Assembly: GCA_034189225.1 (NCBI GenBank)
Contig: JAXHVL010000143.1
Coordinates: 1-22,564 of the forward strand
Reading direction: 5' to 3'
Length of the DNA: 22,564 nt
From: JAXHTY01 sp034189225
GTDB lineage: Bacteria > Desulfobacterota > Desulfobacteria > Desulfobacterales > Desulfosudaceae
The position numbers and the translations under genes are program-made. Position 1 is the stretch's first letter. Every line of letters begins with the position of its first letter. Under the pieces are notes generated by a model that was not told the origin of the DNA, did no database searches, and saw only the letters and a list, made by a program, of their open reading frames with translations. Below, in pieces: positions 22,295 through 22,564 of the stretch.

Positions 22295-22564
22295 TTACTC
22301 CAATACTAAGATTCCCATCTCCTGAGCTATTCTTTTCATTCCTTGATCTAATGAAATCAAAGGGCTTTTTAAACTGTCCGCGCAATCCAGAAAGTATGCA
22401 TCATATGCATAGATATTAAATTTTGTGGTAATTTCAAGTTCCTTGCCATGGGCGAGCTGAAAATGCACCAAAACCGCCAGTCTGAACGTGTATTTTTCTT
22501 CCAGTAGTTTTTATTCTTCTCCATTCAATATTTTAAAATATTCTTCCTTTTTCTTCCGTGTATC
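22295..22564 (-). pseudogene. PIN-domain toxin, partial and interrupted by an in-frame stop
   Basis: The minus-strand frame ending at TAA 22295-22297 reads FNIYAYDAYFLDCADSLKSP, then LISLDQGMKRIAQEMGILVL and E. This is the C-terminal half of a VapC-like PIN RNase with its conserved Asp residues (YDAYF, SLDQGM). Going upstream the same frame holds about 70 residues and then a TAA at 22511-22513, flanked by in-frame NGEE before it and KLLEEKY after it. A single CAA-to-TAA change would explain the break. The N-terminus lies beyond the window. The 5-nt gap to the Phd-type antitoxin supports a toxin-antitoxin pair, with the toxin probably inactivated. Confidence 0.65.

Overview
The window looks like chromosomal DNA of a sulfate-reducing-type Desulfobacterota bacterium (Desulfobacterales-like). 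This rests on protein resemblance, a moderately high G+C content judged by eye, mostly short intergenic gaps, and several dispersed palindromic repeats. It is an inference from family-level similarity; no marker gene such as 16S rRNA is present. No rRNA, tRNA, CRISPR array, transposase or integrase was found.

Layout. Positions 1-242 hold repeat fragments and no gene. From 243 to 12732 nearly everything reads leftward: a HEAT-repeat protein, the transcription accessory protein Tex, a two-CBS-domain protein, a PAS/histidine kinase with an unusual duplicated N-terminal region, a pair formed by a zinc-ribbon protein and an SPFH/zinc-ribbon protein, and a tight cluster cvpA-mazG-hisH-hisF. Between the CBS gene and the kinase lies a rightward remnant of a nitroreductase. 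From 12995 to 21172 everything reads rightward: phoH, a 7TM-HD (PgpH-type) phosphodiesterase, ybeY, pdxJ, nnr, tsaE, lysC and a 30-codon membrane microprotein ORF. From 21297 to the right edge, leftward reading resumes with a MazEF toxin-antitoxin pair, then a Phd/YefM-type antitoxin preceded by a PIN-domain toxin that runs off the window and carries an in-frame stop.

How the genes work together. phoH, the 7TM-HD gene and ybeY form the familiar RNA-maturation/c-di-AMP neighbourhood. pdxJ, nnr and tsaE are vitamin B6, NAD(P)H-repair and t6A-tRNA genes chained by overlaps. hisH and hisF encode the two subunits of imidazole glycerol phosphate synthase and overlap by 7 nt. The SPFH protein and its zinc-ribbon partner share one clear sigma70-type promoter and are probably a membrane-associated two-protein module. 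Its SPFH member resembles Bacillus YdjI, but its function here is not established.

The best candidates for something undescribed are the SPFH/zinc-ribbon pair (with a possible ATT start codon), the duplicated sensor region of the kinase, the lysC-coupled 30-residue membrane protein, and two non-autonomous palindromic elements: a 169-nt one at 3584-3752 and a 214-nt one with 25-bp terminal inverted repeats at 9706-9919. Related solo ends of the second element lie elsewhere in the window.
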